From VXNE01 sp965261535 (GTDB lineage Bacteria; Pseudomonadota; Gammaproteobacteria; Pseudomonadales; Azotimanducaceae), in assembly GCA_965261535.1 (NCBI GenBank), contig OZ253469.1, positions 1,736,001 to 1,800,000 of the forward strand: 64,000 nucleotides of DNA, in the 5' to 3' direction. The notes beneath the pieces are model-generated. The model ran no database searches and was not told the origin of the DNA. It saw only the letters and a program-made list of their open reading frames with translations. Every line of letters begins with the position of its first letter. The stretch's first letter is position 1. Of this stretch, positions 52,881 to 61,583 are shown in pieces. Both the position numbers and the translations under genes were made by a program.

Positions 52881-53606
52881 TCAAACCGCCATCAGCCAGT
52901 AGAGCACGGACACCTCAACGTCAAACGCCATCCCCGCCGGGATCTCACCCTGGGCCAACACAGGGAGCTCACCCACCGCCTTGCGGAAGCGCTCAAACCC
53001 TTCAACGATCCCAGCCTTGCTGATGACCCCGTGCGTTCTCCTGTCTTCCGAGTAAGGCAACGCGGCGTCGTACTCAAGTCGAGGTAGCTGATGATTGTGC
53101 ATGACAAACAGCAGCGCGTAGCGCTCGCTTTCGAACTCGATTCCTCTGAGCTTCTCGATGTCTTTCAGCACCGGATTGATCGGGAATGGCTGATTGCCTC
53201 CCTTCAAGAGGTCGAACGACATCGCTGACTTTGCCTCAATCAGCGCCATCGGGGTGCCGTGCCGCAAGACCGCGATATCGAACTGTCGATTGTTCCACCC
53301 GCGGCGGATCTGCGTAGCGGGCTCATCCGCGTACGTCTCATGCAGACGCCTTGCCAATGCGCCGCACAGTAGCCGCTCCTCCTTGGGTGATCGCCGACCG
53401 CAGTACCCATTTGCTTGGGCCGGGGCCGTCCGCCATCGAACATGGCGATGTGCTCGATGACGGGCGAGGCTTGCCACGTTGAGGCATCCTTCGTTGTCGA
53501 AGATCGCGTTGGAGTGGCAGCGGCGGTTGAACTCGATGCATTCCTTGAGACCACCGGCATGAAGTCGGCGCCAGTCGCTGCGGAAGGGGCAGCCGACGTG
53601 AGTCAA
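52881..53606 (-). CDS. PD-(D/E)XK-like nuclease or restriction-associated protein
   Basis: The product (up to 241 aa) contains RRGWNNRQFDIAVLRHGTPM then ALIEAKSAMSFDLL, a beta-hairpin with the D...E-x-K arrangement of PD-(D/E)XK nucleases. The C-terminal half (RYALLFVMHNHQLPRLEYDA) is unrecognised. The true start is uncertain: TTG at 53606 is the longest, and the first 60 residues look poor in family-like sequence. It lies 2 bp downstream of the Vsr gene on the same strand, so it probably belongs to the restriction cluster. Confidence 0.55.
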   Translation of the reverse strand: MTHVGCPFRSDWRRLHAGGLKECIEFNRRCHSNAIFDNEGCLNVASLARHRAHRHVRWRTAPAQANGYCGRRSPKEERLLCGALARRLHETYADEPATQIRRGWNNRQFDIAVLRHGTPMALIEAKSAMSFDLLKGGNQPFPINPVLKDIEKLRGIEFESERYALLFVMHNHQLPRLEYDAALPYSEDRRTHGVISKAGIVEGFERFRKAVGELPVLAQGEIPAGMAFDVEVSVLYWLMAV

Positions 53607-53607
53607 A

Positions 53608-54072
53608 CTACACGACCGTACGTACGCCCCGTATCTCGGTGTCCGTAGACGAATCCGTCAGCCAAGCCACGAGCATGTTGATAACCTGAGGCAACTCTCT
53701 TCGGCCGGGGCCTCGCAACGCACATTCCCAAACCGTCACGCACCGCCAGCCTTCCGCCCTTAGCGCATCGAGAACCTCGCCATCCCTTTCTCGGTTCCGT
53801 GCGATCTTTGCCTCCCAGAATTCTCGGCGCGTCGCCGGCAGGCGAAACAGCGAACAATCATGTCCGTGCCAGAAACACCCATGTACGAGAATCGCTGAAC
53901 GGAGCTTCGGCAAGACGATGTCGGGCTTACCAGGCAGAGTTGCGACATGCACACGGTAACGAAAGCCCCGCGCGTGGAGCGCCCTCCGGATCACCAGTTC
54001 CGGTTTAGTGTTCCGCGCCCGGATTCCACTCATCATCCGGCTGCGCGTCTCGCGGTCAACGATGTCGGCCAT
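53608..54072 (-). CDS. vsr: Very short patch repair endonuclease Vsr
   Basis: The 154-aa protein matches Vsr throughout: RSRMMSGIRARNTKPELVIR, RYRVHVATLPGKPDIVLPKL with Asp51, and AILVHGCFWHGHDC with His64, Cys66, His69, His71 and Cys73, the catalytic and zinc residues at the same positions as in E. coli Vsr. It nicks DNA 5' of T in T:G mismatches made by deamination of 5-methylcytosine. It is divergent from the Dcm gene across 120 bp, the expected functional partner. Confidence 0.95.
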   Translation of the reverse strand: MADIVDRETRSRMMSGIRARNTKPELVIRRALHARGFRYRVHVATLPGKPDIVLPKLRSAILVHGCFWHGHDCSLFRLPATRREFWEAKIARNRERDGEVLDALRAEGWRCVTVWECALRGPGRRELPQVINMLVAWLTDSSTDTEIRGVRTVV

Positions 54073-54192
54073 CGACCTCGCTCGTCCCTACAATCTGTGC
54101 CGCACACGCCAATTCCCGCTCCAAGCCAGTCGGCCAGATTCTCTTGAACTGAGCGGCTGCGTTTCTTCCGCCATTATGGCAAGCTTCGTCCC

Positions 54193-55491
54193 GTGGAGGT
54201 GCCATACACGGATACGGAGTTCCGCCAGCTCCGTCGGCGAACGGGGCTGACCATCGCCGAGACTGCCACGGAAACCGGCTATTCCGTACGAACCATCTAT
54301 CGGTGGGACTGTGGCGAGGCTCCTCCGCGAAGGGCAGCCATTGACTGTTTGCGCAGTCGACTCGAGCTTCCCCTATCGGACCGCCCCGATTTCACCTTCA
54401 TCGATCTGTTCGCCGGCATTGGCGGTCTCCGTCAGGGATTCGAGGCGATCGGCGGGGAGTGCATCTTCTCGTCCGAATGGGACCGGTTCTGCCAGACGAC
54501 CTACGAAGCAAACTACGGCGACGGGCATGTATTCGCCGGCGACATCACCAAAATCGAGTCGGATGAGGTTCCCCCTCACGATCTTCTTCTAGCCGGGTTC
54601 CCATGCCAGCCATTCTCTCTCGCGGGTGTCTCCAAAAAGAACGCCCTCAACCGCCCGCACGGGTTTCGGTGCGAGACCCAAGGGACTCTCTTCTTCGAAG
54701 TCGCGCGCATTCTCGCCCATCATCGTCCGCGGTTCTTCCTCCTCGAGAACGTCAAGAACCTCGTCAACCATGATCGGGGACGAACCTTTCGCGTGATCAT
54801 GGACACACTCGAGAAGGATCTGGACTACCGTGTCCACCTCCGCGTACTCAACGCAAAGTCGTGGGTCCCGCAGCACCGCGAGCGCGTCTTCATCGCGGGC
54901 TTTCTCGATGATGCCGGCTTCTCCTTTGACAGCATGGAAACGCCGGATCCCTCGGCGGGCCCGCGGCTCAAGTCGATCCTGCATCCCGAGGATGGCTCGG
55001 AAGACTCCGAACCGGGATATACCGAGGGCCGCCTAGCCAACGTGCATCCCCGCTATACGCTCTCCGAGCACCTCTGGGAGTACCTCCAAGCCTACGCCGC
55101 AAAGCATCGCCGCAAAGGGAACGGTTTCGGGTTCGGCCTTTTCGGCCCGGATGGCGTCGCCCGAACGCTGTCGGCACGGTACTTCAAGGACGGTTCGGAG
55201 ATCCTCATCCGCCAGTCCGGGAATGGCCCTCCGCGACGCCTGACGCCGCGCGAATGCGCACGCCTCATGGGCTTCGACCGACCGGGGCACGAGCCCTTCC
55301 AGATTCCGGTGTCTGACACCCAAGCGTATCGGCAGTTCGGCAACGCCGTCGTCGTGCCCGTCGCCGAAGCAGTAGCGCGACACATGGAACCGTGCATCAA
55401 GGCAGCCTGCGCACGTAGATCTCTCGACGACCAAGTACCGCTGGCCCAGCGACCGGAAGTAGCCGCGCTGCTAGCACATGCCCCTGATTGA
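54193..55491 (+). CDS. dcm: DNA (cytosine-5-)-methyltransferase, Dcm/EcoRII type
   Basis: The 432-aa enzyme has an N-terminal helix-turn-helix (LTIAETATETGYSVRTIYRW), then C5-methylase motifs in order: FIDLFAGIGGLRQGFEAIGG (I), GFPCQPFSLAG (IV, Cys138), FFLLENVKNL (VI), VPQHRERVFIAGF (VIII) and RQFGNAVVVPVAEAV (X). Together with the EcoRII-like endonuclease downstream and Vsr upstream it should modify CCWGG-type sites. GTG at 54193 is the start; its end overlaps the endonuclease gene by 14 bp. The HTH may regulate the cluster. Confidence 0.93.
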   Translation: MEVPYTDTEFRQLRRRTGLTIAETATETGYSVRTIYRWDCGEAPPRRAAIDCLRSRLELPLSDRPDFTFIDLFAGIGGLRQGFEAIGGECIFSSEWDRFCQTTYEANYGDGHVFAGDITKIESDEVPPHDLLLAGFPCQPFSLAGVSKKNALNRPHGFRCETQGTLFFEVARILAHHRPRFFLLENVKNLVNHDRGRTFRVIMDTLEKDLDYRVHLRVLNAKSWVPQHRERVFIAGFLDDAGFSFDSMETPDPSAGPRLKSILHPEDGSEDSEPGYTEGRLANVHPRYTLSEHLWEYLQAYAAKHRRKGNGFGFGLFGPDGVARTLSARYFKDGSEILIRQSGNGPPRRLTPRECARLMGFDRPGHEPFQIPVSDTQAYRQFGNAVVVPVAEAVARHMEPCIKAACARRSLDDQVPLAQRPEVAALLAHAPD

Positions 55492-56695
55492 CCTCACGGA
55501 CTGGATCGGAGAGAACCACTTCGCTCAAGACGGTGTTGTCTGGTGCGTCAAACGTCTCTCGGCGAACGATACACTAGCAACGCTCGGGCATCAGGCTGGC
55601 ACTTACATGCCGCGGGACTTCATGTTCGAAGTCTTTCCGGAGATCGATCGACCACGGGATGAGAATCCCGACGCCGAATTCGACCTGCACATCGATTCGC
55701 ACGCGGACCACCGAAGCGTGCGGGCCATCTGGTACAACCAGAAGTCTCGCAACGAGGTCCGCATCACGCGTCTCGGCGGAGCCCGGTCAGCCTTGCTCGA
55801 CCCCGACAGCACTGGCGCACTCGCGATCTTCTCCTTCAATCCAGCCCCGGGCCGATCGGATCAGGAGTGCCATGTATGGGTATGCGACTCGGCACCTGAG
55901 GAAGATGTCGTACTTGACACCATCGGATGGGTGGAGCCGGGGACCTTTCGCTTCGCGGGCCGTCGAGGCTACGCCGACCTCGCCACGAGCAACCGGGACT
56001 GCCGCCTGGGTCCCGACGATATTCCGCCGAACTGGCTCAACAAATTCCCCGACGCGAATACGCTATTGAACAAGGTTATCGAGCTTCGTCCGCTAGACGG
56101 TTTAGACCCCGACGAACGCCTGATCCGTCGCCGCGACTGCGAGTACGAAATGTTCCAAAGCGTCGAGGAGGCTGTCACGCTCCCAGTCGTCCTACAGGGT
56201 TTCGGGAGCATGGACGATTTCATCGCGTTCGCACAGACGACACTTCAGAGGCGACGCGTACGATCCGGTCGCTCACTCGAACTGCACACACGCCAGATCT
56301 TCGTCGAGGAAGGGCTCTCGGAGCACCAGGACTTCACCCACGGCGCTGAATCGGAGTCCGGCAAACGTCCCGACTTCCTGTTCCCATCCAAGGCCTGCTA
56401 TGACGACCCGAACTACCCCACAGATCGCCTCCGGATGCTTGCCGTCAAGACGACCTGTCGCGATCGCTGGCGCCAGGTCACCACCGAAGCAGACCGGATC
56501 CCAACCAAGCATCTACTTACGCTCCAACAGGGCGTCTCCAACAGACAGTTCGCGCAGATGAAGAGTTCGAACATTCAATTGGTCGTGCCGGCCGGACTCA
56601 TTGACTCCTACCCGTCAAGTCTGCATCCGGAGCTCACCACGCTCGAGAGCTTCATAGGCGATCTGCGGCTTCTCAGATCAACCGGTACGTCGTGA
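55478..56695 (+). CDS. EcoRII-like type II restriction endonuclease
   Basis: The 405-aa protein has both EcoRII domains: an N-terminal effector/DNA-binding domain (VKRLSANDTLATLGHQAGTY) and a C-terminal catalytic domain (RSGRSLELHTRQIFVEEGLS, KRPDFLFPSKACYDDPNYP, MLAVKTTCRDRWRQV, KHLLTLQQGVSNRQFAQM). EcoRII is 404 aa, so the length matches and residue numbers align: Tyr308 and Lys324 are kept, but the position of the third reported catalytic residue, Lys328, is arginine here. It should cut CCWGG-type sites unmethylated by the linked Dcm. Its stop overlaps the SNF2 gene by 4 bp. Confidence 0.9.
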   Translation: MPLIDLTDWIGENHFAQDGVVWCVKRLSANDTLATLGHQAGTYMPRDFMFEVFPEIDRPRDENPDAEFDLHIDSHADHRSVRAIWYNQKSRNEVRITRLGGARSALLDPDSTGALAIFSFNPAPGRSDQECHVWVCDSAPEEDVVLDTIGWVEPGTFRFAGRRGYADLATSNRDCRLGPDDIPPNWLNKFPDANTLLNKVIELRPLDGLDPDERLIRRRDCEYEMFQSVEEAVTLPVVLQGFGSMDDFIAFAQTTLQRRRVRSGRSLELHTRQIFVEEGLSEHQDFTHGAESESGKRPDFLFPSKACYDDPNYPTDRLRMLAVKTTCRDRWRQVTTEADRIPTKHLLTLQQGVSNRQFAQMKSSNIQLVVPAGLIDSYPSSLHPELTTLESFIGDLRLLRSTGTS

Positions 56696-58587
56696 AGACC
56701 TGGTCCCTATCGCCGGACGGCGTATTGGGCGTCTCCGACGCGACCAATTGGTTCCCCGCTACCGCCGACCAAGTGTACGCGTCGATCATTGAGCAGGTGC
56801 CAGCCTGGGGCGACCTCCGCGGCGGCAAACATGGCGCCGCGAACGGACTGTCATTTTCACCCTATCCCGTGGACGCGGTTCTCGTGCTGAAGGCCTCCAA
56901 CGATGCGCGTCCCGCCATACGCCTCGAAGCGCGCACGCAACTCGATCAGTCCTTCCCGCTCTCTGCCAAGGCAGTTCGCCACGGACACGTCGTCCACGAA
57001 GGCACCTGGCACCCAGTGTCCCCTGCCGACACGGACGCCATCGCAGCCCTGCTCAGGGACCTGGGTCTCGACCCCGAAACCCCGATCCCGACGACGCTCC
57101 GCCAGTGTCTCGCGCTCCGGCGGGCCGCAGCTAACGGCGGACCCGTCATTAACCAGCTTTGTGACGAGGTCCTTCTCAACCTCTCATCCAGTGACCGCGA
57201 CGCTCGACCCGAAGGGATAACCGCATCACTCTATCCCTACCAGCTCCGCGGCTGGCAGTGGCTTCGATTCATCATCTCCGAACAGGCCGGTGGCCTGCTG
57301 GCTGATGAAATGGGGCTCGGCAAGACCCTCCAGATCATTAGCGCACTCCGCGACCCCGGCTCTGCACGGCCCACAGCAGGATCGCTCGTCGTAGCCCCAG
57401 GTTCTCTGCTCGAAAACTGGGTTCGGGAGATCGAAAAGTTCTGTCCGGACATCCATTCCGTCAAGCATCACGGCCCCGACCGCACGGGAAGTCCGGCCGA
57501 ACTGCGTCCAGTCGATATCGTCATCACGTCGTACGAAACCGCTATCCGGGACCTCCCGATGCTCAGGATGATTCATTGGCACGCGGTAGTCCTCGACGAA
57601 GCCCAGAACATCCGCAATCCCGACACCCGACGCGCCAAGACAGTCAAGCAGCTTCGCCGGCGGGTGTCCTTCGCCGTCACCGGCACGCCCGTCGAGAATC
57701 GCCTGCGCGACCTCTGGTCCATCATGGACTTCGTCCTGCCGGGCTACCTCGGCGAGCTTTCGGCCTTCGAAGCTCGCTATTCAGACAACGACGCCGACGC
57801 TTCATCGCTGGAGCCGCTCGTCTCGCCGGTTATCCTCCGCCGTCGCGTTCAGGAAGTGGCCAAAGACCTCCCGCCCCGTATCGACATCCCCGAGATCCTC
57901 GAACTGAATGAGGACGAGGCATTGGCATATGACAATGTCCGCGTCGCCGTCCATCGCGACTACGGCCACGCCGCGACCCTCGTGTCCCTCACCAAGTTGC
58001 GCCAGTTCTGCGCCCATCCGGCTCTCTTGGACGAACGCACACGGTTTCGCGACTACTCAAAGTTCATACGCCTCAAAGCCCTCCTGGGGGAGGTGTTCGC
58101 CCGGCGCGAGAAGGCGCTCGTTTTCACGGCATTCAGGCCCATGGCAGACCGGATCGCCAGGATGGCACAGAGCGAGTTTGCTGTGCTTTCCGCAACCATC
58201 GACGGACGGCTGCCAATTCCGGATCGACAACCACTCATCGACCGGTTCACCACCTATCAGGGACCGGCCGTCCTTGTGCTGAATCCCCGCGCCGGGGGCA
58301 CCGGCCTCAACATCGCCGCTGCGAATCACGTGATCCAGTACAACCCGGAGTGGAATCCGGCGATAGAAGACCAAGCTGCCGCGCGAGCCTATCGTCGAGG
58401 GCAGCAGCGCCCCGTAACCGTCCGGCGCCTGATCATTGCCAACACAGTCGAGGAAGTCATGGACGAACGTCTACAGCGCAAACGCGACGTGGCCGGTAAC
58501 GCGATCATCGGTGTCCGAGGTGAGCGCGACGACTACCCCGACATCATGGCGGCGCTCACCCGTTCCCCCCTTGCGAGTTCCAAGTGA
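56692..58587 (+). CDS. SNF2-family DEAD/DEAH helicase/translocase
   Basis: The 631-aa protein has a 180-residue N-terminal domain of unknown fold followed by the two RecA-like lobes of SNF2 ATPases: LLADEMGLGKTLQIISALRD (Walker A Lys211), LVVAPGSLLENWVREIEKFC, VVLDEAQNIRNPDTRRAKTV (DEAQ at 302-305), VTGTPVENRLRDLWSIMDFV, VFTAFRPMADRIARMA, and NPRAGGTGLNIAAANHVIQY with ARAYRRGQQRPV. It translocates on double-stranded DNA. It overlaps both neighbours by 4 bp, so it is coupled to the restriction enzyme. Confidence 0.93.
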   Translation: MKTWSLSPDGVLGVSDATNWFPATADQVYASIIEQVPAWGDLRGGKHGAANGLSFSPYPVDAVLVLKASNDARPAIRLEARTQLDQSFPLSAKAVRHGHVVHEGTWHPVSPADTDAIAALLRDLGLDPETPIPTTLRQCLALRRAAANGGPVINQLCDEVLLNLSSSDRDARPEGITASLYPYQLRGWQWLRFIISEQAGGLLADEMGLGKTLQIISALRDPGSARPTAGSLVVAPGSLLENWVREIEKFCPDIHSVKHHGPDRTGSPAELRPVDIVITSYETAIRDLPMLRMIHWHAVVLDEAQNIRNPDTRRAKTVKQLRRRVSFAVTGTPVENRLRDLWSIMDFVLPGYLGELSAFEARYSDNDADASSLEPLVSPVILRRRVQEVAKDLPPRIDIPEILELNEDEALAYDNVRVAVHRDYGHAATLVSLTKLRQFCAHPALLDERTRFRDYSKFIRLKALLGEVFARREKALVFTAFRPMADRIARMAQSEFAVLSATIDGRLPIPDRQPLIDRFTTYQGPAVLVLNPRAGGTGLNIAAANHVIQYNPEWNPAIEDQAAARAYRRGQQRPVTVRRLIIANTVEEVMDERLQRKRDVAGNAIIGVRGERDDYPDIMAALTRSPLASSK

Positions 58588-59012
58588 CTCCCCGAACCAT
58601 CAGAAAGTCCTTGAGTGCTAACGACGCAGGAGAGACGGGTGGTCACCAGGCCGGCATCCTGATCCCCCGGGATCAGCGGATCCTGTCCTTCTTTCCGCCG
58701 TTGATCGCTGCTGAACTCAACCCTCGCACCCACATCATCTTTGAAGACGCCACGGGGGCGCTTTGGGAGTTCGCCTATATCTATTACAACAACCGCCTGT
58801 TCGGAGGCACGCGCAACGAATACCGCCTGACCCGTATGACACGCTATATTCGACAGGTCGCCCTTGCTAGTGGAGACGAGATCATCCTTCACCGAGACGA
58901 ACACGGTCGATACTCAATAGAACACCAGTTCGCAAACACTGCGATATCCACTCCAAAAGGGTCAGTCCTCAAGCTTAGCGGCGGCTGGCACATTATCGAC
59001 ATCTCGATATAA
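58584..59012 (+). CDS. Stand-alone EcoRII-N-like (B3-type) DNA-binding protein
   Basis: The 142-aa protein reads KSLSANDAGETGGHQAGILI, LSFFPPLIAAELNPRTHIIF, LWEFAYIYYNNRLFGGTRNE and YRLTRMTRYIRQVALASGDE. The ANDxGxTGGHQAG block and RNEYRLT closely resemble the EcoRII N-terminal effector domain, and the same block occurs in the restriction enzyme two genes upstream. There is no catalytic domain. It probably supplies DNA recognition to the SNF2/MORC machinery. It overlaps the SNF2 stop by 4 bp. Confidence 0.75.
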   Translation: MTPRTIRKSLSANDAGETGGHQAGILIPRDQRILSFFPPLIAAELNPRTHIIFEDATGALWEFAYIYYNNRLFGGTRNEYRLTRMTRYIRQVALASGDEIILHRDEHGRYSIEHQFANTAISTPKGSVLKLSGGWHIIDISI

Positions 59013-59025
59013 GGAACCCGACCAA

Positions 59026-60645
59026 ATGCCAGAGGAGACAGTCCCGCTCATCCCCGATCCGGCCCGAACGATGGAAGGCCTCCGAGATATGGGCTACAGT
59101 TTCGAGACGGCCGTCGCGGATCTCGTCGACAATTCCATCGCGGCCAATGCGACCACCGTGGATATCAGCGTGCAGCTCGATTTCCGCGGGCAAGTGAGAC
59201 TGGCCATCGCCGACAACGGCCACGGTATGGATCGCAAGCATCTCGTCGAGGCGATGACCTACGGCTCGGTGAGGAGATCGGACCCCGCAAGCCTTGGCAA
59301 GTTCGGCCTCGGCCTCAAGACCGCTTCCACTGCTTGGTGCCGTCGCCTCTCGGTCATATCCCGTCCGACCGGGAAAGTTGCGCCGATGATGGCCACATGG
59401 GATCTGGACTACGTCGCAGATCGCGGCGAGTGGCTGCTCCTGATCACGGACGAACCGGACGCGGAAGCCGTCGCGCATCTCGACCGTATTGCGTCCCAAC
59501 ACGCCGGAACGGTTGTCGTATGGACCAAGGTGGATCGCCTTTTGCGTAGCTACGCGGATCCGACCGGGACTCATGCCAGGAGGGCATTGAAGCGGCGCTA
59601 CGATGACCTTCGCTTCCACCTCTCGATGACCTACCAACGATTTCTTGGCTCCAAGGATAGTCGCGCAAGAGACATCCGCATCACTCTGAACGGGGAGTCA
59701 ATCGCTGCTTGGAATCCCTTCCAGGAAGGCCTTTCAGAACTCGTCGCCGACGAGAAGCAGCCGGTTGACACCGGGGACGCCGGGGCCGAGTTCCGAGTCC
59801 GCGCGTTCATCCTTCCACGCCGCGAGGAGTTCGCGGACAACGATCAGGAAAGAGAGGCTCGAATTTCTCCAGACCTGCAGGGAATTTACATCTACCGCGA
59901 GGGTCGTCTCATCCATAGCGCCGACTGGCTCGGCATGTTCCAGAAGGAACCCCACTTAAACCTGCTGCGCGTCGAGTTCTCCTTCGATCATCGTCTCGAC
60001 GAGGCGCTCCAACTGGACGTCCGCAAGTCCCAGATTCTCCTGGACGATAGCCTGCTCGCATGGCTACGCGACTTCCTAACAGCCCCCCGGCGCGAGGCGG
60101 ACCGTCGATACCGCAAGGGGCGCGCTCGGGCCATCAATGAGAAAGCCAAGAGAGGCGTACACGAAGCATCCAACAAGACGATCGCCAACAAGGAAGCGCA
60201 GGTCGGTGGCCCCAAGATCACCGTCACTAATGCGGCCAATGGCGATGTCATGGTCACCAACCAGCAGGGCACGTTCACTCTCAAGCTGCCTGTGACTTCC
60301 GCAACCACACCGGGTCAGGTTCATGTCGAACCGGCCGACGACATCGCCGAAGGGATCCTCTTCGAACCGGCGCTCATCGAGATGCACAAAGCCGTACGCA
60401 TCAACACCCAGCACCCGTATTATCACAAGGTGTACGTCCCCAACCACAACGACAGCGTGACGGTTCAAGGGCTGGACTCCCTCTTGTGGGCGCTCTGCGT
60501 CGCCGAACTGAGCGCAACAAACGACAGTGACAGCGCGTTATTCAACGACATGCGCTTTGAAGTCTCACGGATCCTCCGTAGGCTCGTCGAGGGCCTCCCG
60601 GAACCGGCCGACTCCGATTTCTCCGATATTGCTGATGGCGACTGA
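59026..60645 (+). CDS. MORC-like GHKL ATPase
   Basis: The 539-aa protein has an Hsp90/MutL/MORC-type ATPase domain: the N-box ETAVADLVDNSIAANA (Glu27 to Asn36), the G1 box ADNGHGM (62-68) and the G2 box LGKFGLGLKTAS (90-101), followed by a transducer-like domain (IYIYREGRLIHS, LLRVEFSFDHRLDEALQLDV, KSQIL). The region after about residue 360 is charged and probably a linker to an unknown C-terminal domain. Such ATPases clamp DNA and have been linked by comparative genomics to restriction systems with SNF2 helicases. It starts 13 bp after the EcoRII-N-like gene. Confidence 0.88.
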   Translation: MPEETVPLIPDPARTMEGLRDMGYSFETAVADLVDNSIAANATTVDISVQLDFRGQVRLAIADNGHGMDRKHLVEAMTYGSVRRSDPASLGKFGLGLKTASTAWCRRLSVISRPTGKVAPMMATWDLDYVADRGEWLLLITDEPDAEAVAHLDRIASQHAGTVVVWTKVDRLLRSYADPTGTHARRALKRRYDDLRFHLSMTYQRFLGSKDSRARDIRITLNGESIAAWNPFQEGLSELVADEKQPVDTGDAGAEFRVRAFILPRREEFADNDQEREARISPDLQGIYIYREGRLIHSADWLGMFQKEPHLNLLRVEFSFDHRLDEALQLDVRKSQILLDDSLLAWLRDFLTAPRREADRRYRKGRARAINEKAKRGVHEASNKTIANKEAQVGGPKITVTNAANGDVMVTNQQGTFTLKLPVTSATTPGQVHVEPADDIAEGILFEPALIEMHKAVRINTQHPYYHKVYVPNHNDSVTVQGLDSLLWALCVAELSATNDSDSALFNDMRFEVSRILRRLVEGLPEPADSDFSDIADGD

Positions 60646-61501
60646 GCCTCAACAGCTCGCCCAATTCGTCGCAACGGAGACCGGGCTTGCGTGCGATGTC
60701 CACGACGGTATCGATTCTCGAGGCGACCCGTGGTACTTGGTGCAGCCCGCCGGAGCGCCCTCTGACCACGCGTTCGCCGTCCGTGTCACCGTGCGCTGGC
60801 GACGCATCGTTGTCGCGTTCGAGCCCGGCAGATTCGCCGGTGACCTTCTGGCTGCCATGGGCAACGCAGATCCGACGGGGCGCGCCGCGTTTCGGGCGAT
60901 CCTCGCAGAGTGCTCCAATCGCGGTGCCGACATTGCGTTCCGACTCAATGACGTCCAGTGTGATCCTCAGAAGGAAGAAACCTGGCCCCCGCACTGGTCC
61001 CGCCTGTCGCTCACCCTCAGCAGCCGTATCGATGCCGAGGTTCGCGAAGGCGAACACGGTTTTGAGGATACGCTTCAGTGGTCGCGGCTCTTCGTCGCGG
61101 CGGTAGTTGCGCTGCTACCCCTTCACCCAGCCGACGCCGAGGAATCTTCAGCCGTAGTCGGTTTCGCCGAAGGCGCTGCGACCATACAGCAGTCAACCCG
61201 CTACGAACGCGACCCGCGAAACCGAGCCGCAGCAATCGCGATCTGGGGCTGCAAATGCCAAGCCTGTGGGCTAAATTTCGGTGATCGCTACGGCGACATT
61301 GCGAACGGGTTCATCGAAGTGCACCACACCACGCCGGTCTCCACCCTCTCGCCCGGCACCATTGTTGACCCCGCGCGGGATCTCATCCCGCTCTGCTCCA
61401 ACTGCCATGCCGTCTCACACCGTCGTGAGCCCCCGTTCAGTGTCGAGGAACTCCGTGCCATTCTCACGCGCCATACCTGCGCCATACCTGAGCCTCGCTG
61501 A
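60635..61501 (+). CDS. HNH endonuclease
   Basis: The 288-aa protein has a C-terminal HNH nuclease: GCKCQACGLNFGDRYGDIAN, FIEVHHTTPVSTLSPGTIVD, PARDLIPLCSNCHAVSHRRE, with the catalytic histidine in VHH, the asparagine in SNCH, and two CxxC zinc pairs. The N-terminal 190 residues form an unrecognised domain, perhaps recognising DNA. The ATG at 60635 lies within the end of the MORC gene (11-bp overlap), so it is the last tightly coupled gene of the operon. Confidence 0.88.
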   Translation: MATEPQQLAQFVATETGLACDVHDGIDSRGDPWYLVQPAGAPSDHAFAVRVTVRWRRIVVAFEPGRFAGDLLAAMGNADPTGRAAFRAILAECSNRGADIAFRLNDVQCDPQKEETWPPHWSRLSLTLSSRIDAEVREGEHGFEDTLQWSRLFVAAVVALLPLHPADAEESSAVVGFAEGAATIQQSTRYERDPRNRAAAIAIWGCKCQACGLNFGDRYGDIANGFIEVHHTTPVSTLSPGTIVDPARDLIPLCSNCHAVSHRREPPFSVEELRAILTRHTCAIPEPR

Positions 61502-61583
61502 AGTACGGAACCTCTGGTACTCTGCCGCCACGTCGAGAGATGCCGACCGACTAATGCATCAAAGCATCTGGTCCTGAGGCTGA

